From Aquimarina latercula DSM 2041 (GTDB taxonomy: Bacteria > Bacteroidota > Bacteroidia > Flavobacteriales > Flavobacteriaceae): a stretch of 64,000 nt of DNA. Shown one piece after another: positions 8,583 through 16,808 of this stretch; positions within the stretch are counted from its first letter, which is position 1, and each line of letters begins with the position of its first letter. The translations under genes and the position numbers were made by a program. Location: contig NZ_KE387185.1 in NCBI RefSeq assembly GCF_000430645.1, positions 62,001-126,000 on the forward strand. The letters are read 5' to 3'. The notes below the pieces were generated by a model. The model saw only the letters and a program-made list of their open reading frames with translations, was not told where the DNA came from and searched no databases.

Positions 8583-8684
8583 ATGAAAAAGTTATTTTTT
8601 GGAATTCTGATTATAGATATGAAAGGATTAAAAGAATTGATTAGCAATCTTCCTTCGGCCTCTTGGTATGCAATGAGAAGATAA
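8583..8684 (+). CDS. candidate small peptide gene (33 codons)
   Basis: An ATG frame encodes 33 residues beginning MKKLFFGILIIDMKGLKEL and ending ASWYAMRR. A hydrophobic basic N-terminus is followed by a short amphipathic segment. The frame sits in a compact unit: TAATTTTG (a TAnnTTTG match) at 8518-8525, a hairpin at 8537-8555, the frame, then a strong terminator 24 bases after the stop. No clear -33 element was found. It may be a true small protein, a leader peptide or the decayed start of a lost secreted gene. Confidence 0.3.
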   Translation: MKKLFFGILIIDMKGLKELISNLPSASWYAMRR

Positions 8685-8708
8685 TTACACAATTAAAAAC
8701 TTAACTAT

Positions 8709-8738
8709 AAAAAAGGAGCCTTATAAGGCTCCTTTTTT
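8709..8738. terminator. strong bidirectional terminator
   Basis: A perfect 14-bp stem (8709-8722 with 8725-8738), GC-rich in its centre and flanked by A and T runs, works in either direction. On the minus strand it follows the 8805-9161 gene by 66 bases; on the plus strand it follows the candidate small peptide gene. Confidence 0.88.
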
Positions 8739-8804
8739 ATTAAATCTCATTAATAGCGATTATTACAAGTTTTAATAGATAATTAAAAAAGTTACATCGT
8801 CAAA

Positions 8805-9161
8805 CTAAAGAATATATTGACTTATAACAAAATAATTCACAATTGCTTCTTTCATCAAAATCGATTGTTCTCCTGCTTTAAGATTAGGAAGTTGTTCTTT
8901 TACAATATAATGTGGCCATCCTTCTTCATCAAAATAATCAAACTCATAATAACCATATGGCTCTAACAATCTACAAATTGCAATGTGCATCAAATCTAAT
9001 TTTTCATCCTTTTTAAATCTACGATGTACTTGACCTAATTCTTGCACTCCAATCAAATAAATAATAGCGTCTAAATCTAACTCATCTCCATCGGCAAACT
9101 GATTAGATAACTTCATTACCAATTCTTCCCATCTTTCCTTTAATTTCTCATCTCTGGTCAT
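8805..9161 (-). CDS. conserved hypothetical protein, 118 residues
   Basis: A soluble, acidic protein without a signal peptide. It starts MTRDEKLKERWEELVMKLS and contains DGDELDLDAIIYLIGVQELG, then RFKKDEKLDLMHIAICRLLEPYGYYEF and DEEGWPHY. The regular helical pattern and tidy length suggest a real, conserved gene of Bacteroidota, but I recognise no domain. It is monocistronic, with a terminator 66 bases downstream. Confidence 0.75.
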   Translation of the reverse strand: MTRDEKLKERWEELVMKLSNQFADGDELDLDAIIYLIGVQELGQVHRRFKKDEKLDLMHIAICRLLEPYGYYEFDYFDEEGWPHYIVKEQLPNLKAGEQSILMKEAIVNYFVISQYIL

Positions 9162-9365
9162 AATCTAATTTTCCTCGCTTTTTATAAATACTAATTAAAA
9201 AATTAAGCAGTACAAAAATAACGCTTAACTAAAAGACCAACCATCATTTTTTGAGAAAACTTAAAGCATCCATAATATCCTAACCCTAACAAATTATTGA
9301 AGTCTAACTGTATAAATAACTCGATTTTGATTTAAAACATTATATTAGTCTAAACAAAGCTGTCA

Positions 9366-9875
9366 ATGAATTATATCGATATCATCTTAGGTATTTTACT
9401 GCTATGGGGATTAATCAAAGGGTTTAGCAAAGGGTTATTTGTTTCTCTTGCGTCTTTAGTTGCATTAGTAGCAGGGATTTATGTCTCTGTACACTTCTCA
9501 CACTTGATAGGAGGTTATCTAGAGAAATACCTTAACTGGGGAGATGGGGCTCTTAAGTTAACTGCATTTGCCATTACATTTATTGGTGTTGTAATCTTAA
9601 TATCTTTAGCCGGAAAACTACTGACAAAAATTGCAGATTTTGCCTCATTAGGTATCCTAAATAAACTTTTAGGTGCAGCATTTGGCGTATTAAAATTTGC
9701 CTTTATAGCAAGTGTAATAATTATATTTGTAGACGCGGCCAATCGATCCCTAAATCTAATTAAGCAAGAGACATTAGACTCCTCTATTCTTTATGCTCCT
9801 GTAAAAAAAATAGCACCTACAGTATTACCAAATATCCTTAGAGATACTACTAAGGAAGAAGACCAAAAAACTTAA
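9366..9875 (+). CDS. CvpA family membrane protein
   Basis: The 169 residues contain four hydrophobic segments (about 3-20, 27-46, 64-85 and 100-122). The opening MNYIDIILGILLLWGLIKGFSKGL is followed by FVSLASLVALVAGIYVS, the standard CvpA/colicin V production family pattern. The molecular role is poorly known; family members affect envelope stress resistance and, in enterobacteria, colicin V export. The gene is alone and convergent with the SulP gene, its stop codon lying inside a shared hairpin. Confidence 0.88.
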   Translation: MNYIDIILGILLLWGLIKGFSKGLFVSLASLVALVAGIYVSVHFSHLIGGYLEKYLNWGDGALKLTAFAITFIGVVILISLAGKLLTKIADFASLGILNKLLGAAFGVLKFAFIASVIIIFVDAANRSLNLIKQETLDSSILYAPVKKIAPTVLPNILRDTTKEEDQKT

Positions 9876-9889
9876 CTTATTTAGTTAAG
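9871..9889. terminator. short hairpin shared by cvpA and sulP ends
   Basis: A 7-bp stem (9871-9877 with 9883-9889) has an A-run before it and a T-run after it. The left arm carries the cvpA stop (9873-9875) and the right arm carries the opposite-strand SulP stop (9885-9887). The stem is AT-rich, so its strength is uncertain. Confidence 0.5.
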
Positions 9890-11771
9890 CTGTGTTTTTT
9901 ACATTATGTTCAATATATTCTAAGCAAGAATTAAAATCCTCAAATATATAATTCTCAGGTACTAAATCAGGAATAATATCTATATGTTCCATCATATATC
10001 TAGGCTGTTTAGGAAGCCCCACGAATAATACTTTGATCCCTTTTTCTTGTAACCCTAAAATGATTTCTTCCATGGTATATAATCCGGATTGATCCATATA
10101 TTGCATTTTGGCTAATCGAACTACAACTACTTTGGAAGTATCAGGGATTTGAGCCGCTAAATTTTGAAAATCACTTGTAGAACCAAAAAACAATGGACCT
10201 TTAAGGTGCTTAATGAATACTTCCTCCTTAAGTTGGTCTGGGAAATTTTTCTCATCACTCCATGCTTCTTCTTTAAGCGGCTTAACATCAGATCTTTCTG
10301 CAGTTAAATCACCAATTTTTTTCATGAACATCAAACAAGCAATTACTAATCCAATACCAACTGCATACACCAAATTCCAAAATGTAGATAACACTAGTAC
10401 AATCAACATTATTAAAACTTCAGAACTTAGTTTAATAGGTCCTAACTTAATATCCTTAGGCATACTTGGTACTGCCTTTAATCCCTTATAATCCATTACT
10501 CCAATACCTACTGTAATTAGAATTCCTGCAAGAACAGCTGCAGGTATTTTTGATGCAACAGGAGCCAATCCAAGCATAACCACAAATAAAATTAATCCTG
10601 CAATCATACCAGACAACTTAGTCTTACCTCCAGCATTTATATTAACTACAGTTCTAATAGTTGCTCCAGCACCAGGTATACCGCCAAACAAAGCCGCTAT
10701 ACTATTTCCAATTCCTTGTCCCATCAATTCCTTGTTTGGTTTATGCCTTGTTTTGGTCATATTATCCGCAATTACACTAGTCAACAAAGAGTCAATGGCA
10801 CCTAAAAGGGCAAGTGTAAAAGCTGTAAATAAATATGGAGTTATACTACTTAAACTAAATCCGGTAAATATCTCCCATCTTGGTATTGGTAAACCACTTG
10901 GGATTTCTTTTATAGGGCGATAATCCAACCCGAAGCCATAGGCAATCCCAGACATTACAACCAACGCTACCAATGTACTTGGAACGGCTTTAGTAATTCG
11001 TTTAAAACCATAAATTATAAAAATGGTTCCTAATGCAAGTAACAATTCTAACCAATTAATGTTTTTTAACGCCCGCGGAAGTACTTTAATTGCTCCATAC
11101 GCTCCAGATGCTTCTTTTCCCGCAAGCGTTTGTGATTCTTTTAAAATATCTGCTTCAGAAATTATTTCTGCCTTAGTTATTGTTTGTTTAAAATCTTCTA
11201 GCACCAAAACACCCTTACCCGCCTCTTCTTTAAGAATATTTTTAAGAATTACTTCTTGCGCTTCTGGCTTAAATTTAGAAACAAACGCATCGTCTTCTTT
11301 AGGATAATATCCAACAGATGGTAATATCTGAGTAAGTAATATAATGACACCAATGGCAGTCATAAAACCAGAAACAACTGGATAAGGAATATATTTAATA
11401 TACTTTCCTACTCCTATAGCTCCTAATAAAATCTGTATCAGTCCACATAATAAAAAGATCGTTAGAATAGCAGGTAATGCTTTTTCTACACTTCCGTCAT
11501 TGGCGGCAATAATTCCTGCAATTACAACCATACTTACAGCGGTCATTGGAGCTGTAGGTCCAGAAATCTGAGTATTGGTTCCTCCGAATAATGCTGCAAA
11601 AAAACTTATAAAAATAGCTCCATACAACCCTGCAGTTGGTCCCAATCCGGAAGATACACCAAAAGCTAAAGCCAACGGCAATGCTACAATACCGGAAGTT
11701 AATCCACCAAAAGCATCTCCTTTAAAATTCTTAAAAAATCCTTTCATGCGTTTTATATTATTTTTAGACAT
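9885..11771 (-). CDS. SulP family anion transporter with STAS domain
   Basis: A 628-residue inner-membrane permease of the SLC26/SulP family. The N-terminal signature GGLTSGIVALPLALAFG and the ISGPTAPMTAV block are followed by many hydrophobic segments up to about 485 and a cytoplasmic STAS domain (about 520-620, with MDQSG at the usual phosphorylation-loop position). A polar insertion lies around residues 155-235. SulP proteins carry sulfate, bicarbonate or other anions. With a carbonic anhydrase and a second SulP gene upstream, bicarbonate is the more likely substrate. It is separated from the carbonic anhydrase gene by a terminator. Confidence 0.92.
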   Translation of the reverse strand: MSKNNIKRMKGFFKNFKGDAFGGLTSGIVALPLALAFGVSSGLGPTAGLYGAIFISFFAALFGGTNTQISGPTAPMTAVSMVVIAGIIAANDGSVEKALPAILTIFLLCGLIQILLGAIGVGKYIKYIPYPVVSGFMTAIGVIILLTQILPSVGYYPKEDDAFVSKFKPEAQEVILKNILKEEAGKGVLVLEDFKQTITKAEIISEADILKESQTLAGKEASGAYGAIKVLPRALKNINWLELLLALGTIFIIYGFKRITKAVPSTLVALVVMSGIAYGFGLDYRPIKEIPSGLPIPRWEIFTGFSLSSITPYLFTAFTLALLGAIDSLLTSVIADNMTKTRHKPNKELMGQGIGNSIAALFGGIPGAGATIRTVVNINAGGKTKLSGMIAGLILFVVMLGLAPVASKIPAAVLAGILITVGIGVMDYKGLKAVPSMPKDIKLGPIKLSSEVLIMLIVLVLSTFWNLVYAVGIGLVIACLMFMKKIGDLTAERSDVKPLKEEAWSDEKNFPDQLKEEVFIKHLKGPLFFGSTSDFQNLAAQIPDTSKVVVVRLAKMQYMDQSGLYTMEEIILGLQEKGIKVLFVGLPKQPRYMMEHIDIIPDLVPENYIFEDFNSCLEYIEHNVKNTA

Positions 11772-11898
11772 ACAAGAAACTCACCAAACAAATTTACAAG
11801 AGTATCAAAATTTCATCTTGGTTTGCTTCATTGTATTAAGATTTATAATATCTTTTTTTACTTAAACACTAGTGTAAAACTATTAAAAATAAAACAAA

Positions 11899-11926
11899 AA
11901 AGCCGACACTAAATAATGTCGGCTTT
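11899..11926 (-). terminator. terminator after the SulP-carbonic anhydrase pair
   Basis: A perfect 10-bp GC-containing stem (11899-11908 with 11917-11926) with A/T runs on both sides lies just beyond the carbonic anhydrase stop. It separates the pair from the downstream SulP gene. Confidence 0.85.
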
Positions 11927-11947
11927 ATATTAGATACCTAGCATATC

Positions 11948-12580
11948 CTAGTTCTCATAAAAAGTTACACTTCCATCGTTAATATCATACATCCCTCCTA
12001 TAATCATAATCTCGCCATTAGCTTCCATTTCTTTAAGAACTTCACTCTGATCCTTAATGTTTTGAATCGTCATATTTACATTTTGTTCAGCAACTTCATT
12101 TACAAAATCTATATTTTTTGAATTTCTTTCTGCTGGATCAGATGGTTCTGTAACAGCAGCTACTGCTGGCTTTATTTTACTTAATAAGGCAGTAAGGTTT
12201 CCTAACTTAGCATCATCACAAGCTCCCTTAACAGCACCACACGCAGTACGTCCTAAAACCAGTACTAATTTAGTTCCTGCAAGTTTACAAGCAAATTCCA
12301 TACTTCCTAAAATATCTTCATTTACAAAATTACCTGCTACTCTTGCACTAAAAATATCCCCGATCCCTTGATCAAAAATTAATTCTGAAGAAACTCTAGA
12401 ATCTATACAACTTAGAATTGTTGCAAATGGAAACTGACCCGACTTAGTGTCATTAACCTGATCTAACAAATCTCTGTCAGCCATATGCTTTTGTTGAAAC
12501 CTTTGATTTCCTTCTTTTAATAACTGTAATGCAGTTTGCGGTGTTATTGCCGCTTGTGTTTCTTTTGTATGTGCTTTCAT
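11948..12580 (-). CDS. beta-class carbonic anhydrase homologue lacking the zinc-ligand His
   Basis: The 210 residues align along their length with bacterial beta-carbonic anhydrases, which interconvert CO2 and bicarbonate. The first metal motif is normal (SCIDSR, Cys58, Asp60, Arg62). The second reads LGRTACGAVKGA where the family has LGHTxCG: Cys114 is kept but the His ligand is Arg111 (codon CGT at 12250-12248). The remaining core, including the MYDINDGSVTFYE end, looks undamaged. It follows the upstream SulP gene by 17 bases and probably shares its transcript. Activity is doubtful unless Arg111 is a sequencing error or another ligand substitutes. Confidence 0.9.
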   Translation of the reverse strand: MKAHTKETQAAITPQTALQLLKEGNQRFQQKHMADRDLLDQVNDTKSGQFPFATILSCIDSRVSSELIFDQGIGDIFSARVAGNFVNEDILGSMEFACKLAGTKLVLVLGRTACGAVKGACDDAKLGNLTALLSKIKPAVAAVTEPSDPAERNSKNIDFVNEVAEQNVNMTIQNIKDQSEVLKEMEANGEIMIIGGMYDINDGSVTFYEN

Positions 12581-12597
12581 AATATGTTTTCTTTAAT

Positions 12598-14196
12598 TTA
12601 CGTAGTTTTTGGTCTTAATTTAAAAAATTTAATGTAACTCTCAGGGTTTTCCGCAATTCCACGTTCTGATATTAATTGAATATCAATATTTCTTTCTTTT
12701 GCTTTATAAGCAAAATCCTCTAAAATCTCTATAATATCATTATCCAAGTACCTAGTTTTTCTAACATCTAAAGTAAGATATGTATCTTCTGGTAATTGAT
12801 CCAACTCTTTCAGAATAGCTCCTTTATTAAAAAAGGTAACCTCTTCTGCCAAAGTCATTTTAATTCTATGTTTTCCATTACTCTTATCTTCGATATGTAA
12901 GAAATGAGAGTTCTGATAACTTTTAAATAATATTATTACGATACCTACTGCTAGTCCTAATCCTATTCCAACCAATAAGTCTGTAAGTACAATACCTAAA
13001 ATTGTTACTATAAAAGGAACAAATTGTTTCCATCCTGCTGCCCACATTGCCTTAAATGTTGAAGGTTTAGCTAATTTATATCCTACAATAAAAAGAACTG
13101 CTGCAAGTACAGAAAGAGGAATCATATTTAACAATGTAGGAATTAAAATAACCGAGGTTAATAGAAAAAATCCGTGAATTATTGCCGACATTTTACTTTT
13201 ACCACCAGATTGTATATTAGCTGAACTACGCACAATAACCTGTGTTATTGGTAACCCTCCTATTAACCCAGAAACTACATTACCAGCTCCTTGAGCCAAC
13301 AGTTCACGATTAGTAGGTGTTACTCGCTTTTCAGGATCTAATTTATCGGTTGCCTCTACACATAATAAAGTTTCTAAACTAGCTACCAATGCAATAGTGA
13401 AACCTGTAACCCAAACATCTCCTCTAGTTATAACTCCAAAATTTGGAAAAGCAAACTGTCCCAAAAAGCTATCAAAGTTATCAGGTACCGGTACTGAAAC
13501 CAAATGTTCGGTTGTGATCCCTATTGAAGAATCCTTTGTAAATATATAAAAAAGTATTCCTATAACTACTGCTACTAAAGGACCTTGAACTAATTGAAAA
13601 AATTTCCCCTTTTTAGATAACACATTACTCCATAAAATTAAAATTCCTAAACCTAAGAGTGCCACTATTGCAGCTCCAACATTAAAACTTCCGCTCAATA
13701 ATGCATTAAGAGTTTTTAGTAATTCGGTAAATGTGTTTTCTCCATCAATTTGAAGAAAAGCAAAGTCACCTTCTGGGTTTTCATCAATACCAAAAAAATA
13801 TGGTATCTGTTTTAATATAATAATAATCCCTATTCCTGTAAGCATGCCCTTAATTACAGAAGAAGGAAAATAATACCCAATAATTCCAAGTCTTAAAACT
13901 CCAAAGACTACTTGAATTAATCCTCCTAAAACAACAGCTACCAAGAAATTCTCATAGCTTCCTAAAGATGAAATGGCAGCGAGAACGATTGCTGCTAATC
14001 CTGCTGCTGGTCCACTTACTCCAATTTGAGAACCACTCAATGCTCCTACCATAATTCCTCCGACAATTCCGGCAATCAAACCGGAAAAAAGTGGAGCCCC
14101 ACTTGCTAAAGCAATTCCAAGACATAATGGTAATGCTACAAAGAATACAACAATACTTGCTGGTATATCGCTTTTTATATTTTTAAAAACACTCAT
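12598..14196 (-). CDS. SulP family transporter, probable bicarbonate permease
   Basis: A 532-residue SulP protein. The start reads IPASIVVFFVALPLCLGIALASG, followed by the SQIGVSGPAAGLAA signature and about a dozen hydrophobic segments. The C-terminal 90 residues form a divergent STAS-like domain (TLDVRKTRYLDNDIIEILED). Pairs of this SulP subtype with a beta-carbonic anhydrase are common in marine bacteria and are taken to import bicarbonate; the anhydrase gene follows by 17 bases. Substrate and ion coupling are inferred. Confidence 0.92.
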   Translation of the reverse strand: MSVFKNIKSDIPASIVVFFVALPLCLGIALASGAPLFSGLIAGIVGGIMVGALSGSQIGVSGPAAGLAAIVLAAISSLGSYENFLVAVVLGGLIQVVFGVLRLGIIGYYFPSSVIKGMLTGIGIIIILKQIPYFFGIDENPEGDFAFLQIDGENTFTELLKTLNALLSGSFNVGAAIVALLGLGILILWSNVLSKKGKFFQLVQGPLVAVVIGILFYIFTKDSSIGITTEHLVSVPVPDNFDSFLGQFAFPNFGVITRGDVWVTGFTIALVASLETLLCVEATDKLDPEKRVTPTNRELLAQGAGNVVSGLIGGLPITQVIVRSSANIQSGGKSKMSAIIHGFFLLTSVILIPTLLNMIPLSVLAAVLFIVGYKLAKPSTFKAMWAAGWKQFVPFIVTILGIVLTDLLVGIGLGLAVGIVIILFKSYQNSHFLHIEDKSNGKHRIKMTLAEEVTFFNKGAILKELDQLPEDTYLTLDVRKTRYLDNDIIEILEDFAYKAKERNIDIQLISERGIAENPESYIKFFKLRPKTT

Positions 14197-14321
14197 GATT
14201 TAATAATTAAGTTATTACCTGTTAACAGGTGATTGAAATTGAAATTGATTTAAACAAATCAAAACCTATATTCTCTTCTTACTTATTAAGAAAAAGAGAA
14301 CTAAAATATTTTATGTAGATC

Positions 14322-14654
14322 TTATGAATATTCCGGAGGTGGTGTTACATACTCTAGATATACGGAAGAATTTCCGTAACTTAAATCAGGATAACCCAAA
14401 ATAATAACATTAGATATCCTAGTTTGTTTCTCATCAAAATATTGAGAAATTTTATCTTTTTCTTTTAAGTCTTCTTTTTCTGAACCGTCTTTCTCATTCG
14501 ATTCAGACTTCTCTTCTGAATCATCTATAGCATAACTAATCGAAGTAATATTTCCGCTATAAAAATCCAACAAGCCTAATGAATAGTTTCCGATGTTTAA
14601 AAGAAAACCGGAAATAATCAAAAATCTAGCAATTTTTATTTTAATAGCAGGCAT
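14322..14654 (-). CDS. hypothetical protein with N-terminal membrane segment
   Basis: The 110 residues start with a hydrophobic segment (about 8-30), then a highly charged stretch (DDSEEKSESNEKDGSEKED), then a conserved-looking tail with IILGYPDLSYGNSSVYLEY and a YVTPPPEYS end. It is probably anchored in the inner membrane or exported. I know no function. It lies upstream of the SulP gene on the same strand but 125 bases away, so it is probably transcribed separately. Confidence 0.6.
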   Translation of the reverse strand: MPAIKIKIARFLIISGFLLNIGNYSLGLLDFYSGNITSISYAIDDSEEKSESNEKDGSEKEDLKEKDKISQYFDEKQTRISNVIILGYPDLSYGNSSVYLEYVTPPPEYS

Positions 14655-14836
14655 AAATAATTTTTATGGGTTGTAAAAATAATAGTATTACTTTCAAAAT
14701 TTGTTAAATCAATCGTAAAATTATTTGAACGATTTGTTCTTTCTCTACTTTAATCTTAACCGCAACGGAACAATTAGTATAATTTAACTTCATTGCTATT
14801 GTTTAAACAACATTAATGAAGTAATTTTAATTCACT

Positions 14837-16051
14837 TTGACAGCTAATACTTCAAATAGAATTATAATTATCGATGCTTTGCGAGGTTTTGCATTAGCTG
14901 GAGTATGCTTAGTTCATATGAATGAACAATATATTGCATCTCCTCCATCAGAAAGTCTTATGGAGGTAACTAATACCATTTTTGATCAAATTTTAGGTGG
15001 AATTATTGGGTTCTTTATTGTTGGTAAATTCTTTGCTTTATTTTCTATCCTTTTTGGTCTTAGTTTTTTTATCCAAATGGATGCGGCTAGTAAGAGAAAT
15101 GAAAATTATGGATTACGATTTCTCTGGAGAGCTTTTTTACTTTTTATTATTGGATACATTCATCAATTGTTTTACAAGGGAGATATATTAACTATATATG
15201 CAATGCTCACTCCTTTCTTAATACCTTTTTACCATATTCGTAATAAATGGACCCTTTTAGTTGCCGGGCTATTTTTAGTAAGTATTCCGCGGTTCATTTC
15301 GTTTTACTTTTTAGGAAATGAAAGTCTTTTTGGATTTCCATCAATAATGGATGGTAATAGCGAAATGAACACGGCATATATAAACATTTTAAAAGAAGGT
15401 ACTATTACAGAAGTATTTGCTACTAACGGGAAACAAGGAATGTTACAAAAAATAGATTTTCAGGTAGGTTTATTTGCCAGATTTTACCTAACCTTTGGTT
15501 ATTTCTTAATTGGTTTATGGCTCGGAAAAATTGGGTTATTCCATCATTCAAAGGAAAAAATCCCTTTAATTAAAAAATGGCTTAAAAGAAGTTCAATATT
15601 TTTTTTAATTGCTATGGCTATAGCAGCAGGAATATTTGCTATTTCTCCACAACCTGTTGATTTTAGTAGTTGGTTACACGTATTGGGTATCAATGTTTAT
15701 GATTGGTCTAATATTGCACTGACCGCAATTATCTTATGTAGTTTTATTCTCTTATATCACAAAAAAAGAGGGTACCGATTCTTTACTTTCTTTGAATCGT
15801 ATGGTAGGATGGCACTAACTAATTACGTTCTACAATCAATTATTGGTACATTTCTACTCTTTGGATGGGGAATAGGCCTTATTGGAAAATTACAAACTAT
15901 ATATCTTATCATTTTTGCTTTAGCACTGATAATACTCCAAGCTTTAATCAGCAAAGTATGGTTACAAAAATTTAAGTACGGTCCATTAGAATGGTTATGG
16001 CGTAGCGCAACAAAAGGTAAGATTCAGTCTTTTAGAAAACAAACGCTATAA
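14837..16051 (+). CDS. DUF418 family membrane protein
   Basis: A 404-residue multi-spanning membrane protein. The N-terminus RIIIIDALRGFALAGVCLVH is the hallmark of the DUF418/YeiB family, and the C-terminal half carries SYGRMALTNYVLQSIIG and the WLQKFKYGPLEWLWR end of the DUF418 domain. Biochemical function is not established. The start is a TTG: an in-frame stop lies nine bases upstream and the first ATG would remove the conserved motif. The stop codon overlaps the convergent batE gene by six bases. Confidence 0.9.
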   Translation: MTANTSNRIIIIDALRGFALAGVCLVHMNEQYIASPPSESLMEVTNTIFDQILGGIIGFFIVGKFFALFSILFGLSFFIQMDAASKRNENYGLRFLWRAFLLFIIGYIHQLFYKGDILTIYAMLTPFLIPFYHIRNKWTLLVAGLFLVSIPRFISFYFLGNESLFGFPSIMDGNSEMNTAYINILKEGTITEVFATNGKQGMLQKIDFQVGLFARFYLTFGYFLIGLWLGKIGLFHHSKEKIPLIKKWLKRSSIFFLIAMAIAAGIFAISPQPVDFSSWLHVLGINVYDWSNIALTAIILCSFILLYHKKRGYRFFTFFESYGRMALTNYVLQSIIGTFLLFGWGIGLIGKLQTIYLIIFALALIILQALISKVWLQKFKYGPLEWLWRSATKGKIQSFRKQTL

Positions 16052-16804
16052 CTCTTTTAAATCAGTAGCGGGAATCCATCCAATTTTTCCGTCGGCAAGT
16101 TTTATTTTTTTCCAATCGTTTACCGTTTCGGTCACTTTAACCTTTGTGCCTTCATGAAGCTCGAATACCTCCTCGCTACGAAGATTAGGTTCACTTTTTA
16201 TAGTAGTTTCCTGAGCAAATACTATAGCGTACTGATTATTTTCTATAAAACCATATTGTTTAAAAGCAAAGAAGATAGCAAATAAACCAACCACTAGAGA
16301 TATCCAAGAACCAATAAAAAACAACCTCTTCTTAGAAGAAATACGTGTCACATAATACAATATAAATAATACTACAAAAAGAACGATACTTAATATCGAA
16401 ATCCAAGCCCACATATCAAAACCAAACATATTTGTGAAACCATTAATGGTTCTTGAAATCACACCTTCTGGTATAACATCTATTGCATCGATAGTAGCAT
16501 TATTGGCATAGGCAAGATTGTTTTTAATATCCTCATCATTAGGTGCTAGTTCTAATGCTTTTTCGTAGAAATATATACTTGGACCTATATTACTTAATTT
16601 ATAGTTAGCATTCGCTAAATTATAATACAATGATGCAGACTCATTACCACTATTTATTATAGTTGTATATGCATCAATAGCTTGCTGATACTCTTCTTGA
16701 TTATAAAACGTATTGGCCTTTTCGAATAATTCATCATTCTGGGCAAAGCCAATCATATTCATTAAGAAAACAACTATTACTACTAAATTCTTCACTACTT
16801 TCAA
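16046..16804 (-). CDS. batE: BatE, TPR and SH3-like protein
   Basis: The 252 residues comprise a signal peptide, TPR repeats (about 24-105, with SLYYNLANANYKLSN), two membrane segments (about 133-152 and 163-182) and a C-terminal bacterial SH3 domain (about 192-250, with TTIKSEPNLRSEEVFEL and GWIP). This is the standard BatE layout. Bat proteins were named for aerotolerance in Bacteroides fragilis, but the molecular role is unproven. It is the last gene of the moxR-bat operon, four bases after batD. Its stop interlocks with that of the DUF418 gene. Confidence 0.87.
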   Translation of the reverse strand: MKVVKNLVVIVVFLMNMIGFAQNDELFEKANTFYNQEEYQQAIDAYTTIINSGNESASLYYNLANANYKLSNIGPSIYFYEKALELAPNDEDIKNNLAYANNATIDAIDVIPEGVISRTINGFTNMFGFDMWAWISILSIVLFVVLFILYYVTRISSKKRLFFIGSWISLVVGLFAIFFAFKQYGFIENNQYAIVFAQETTIKSEPNLRSEEVFELHEGTKVKVTETVNDWKKIKLADGKIGWIPATDLKEL

Positions 16805-16808
16805 TATT

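Larger units (their letters stand above)
8149..8804. other. 656-bp intergenic region, mostly without genes
   Basis: The region holds the pheS promoter, a short hairpin at 8537-8555 (8-bp stem), a 33-codon reading frame at 8583-8684 and a strong terminator at 8709-8738. From about 8210 to 8510 I see only AT-rich DNA with no convincing reading frame, RNA fold or repeat. Confidence 0.6.
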
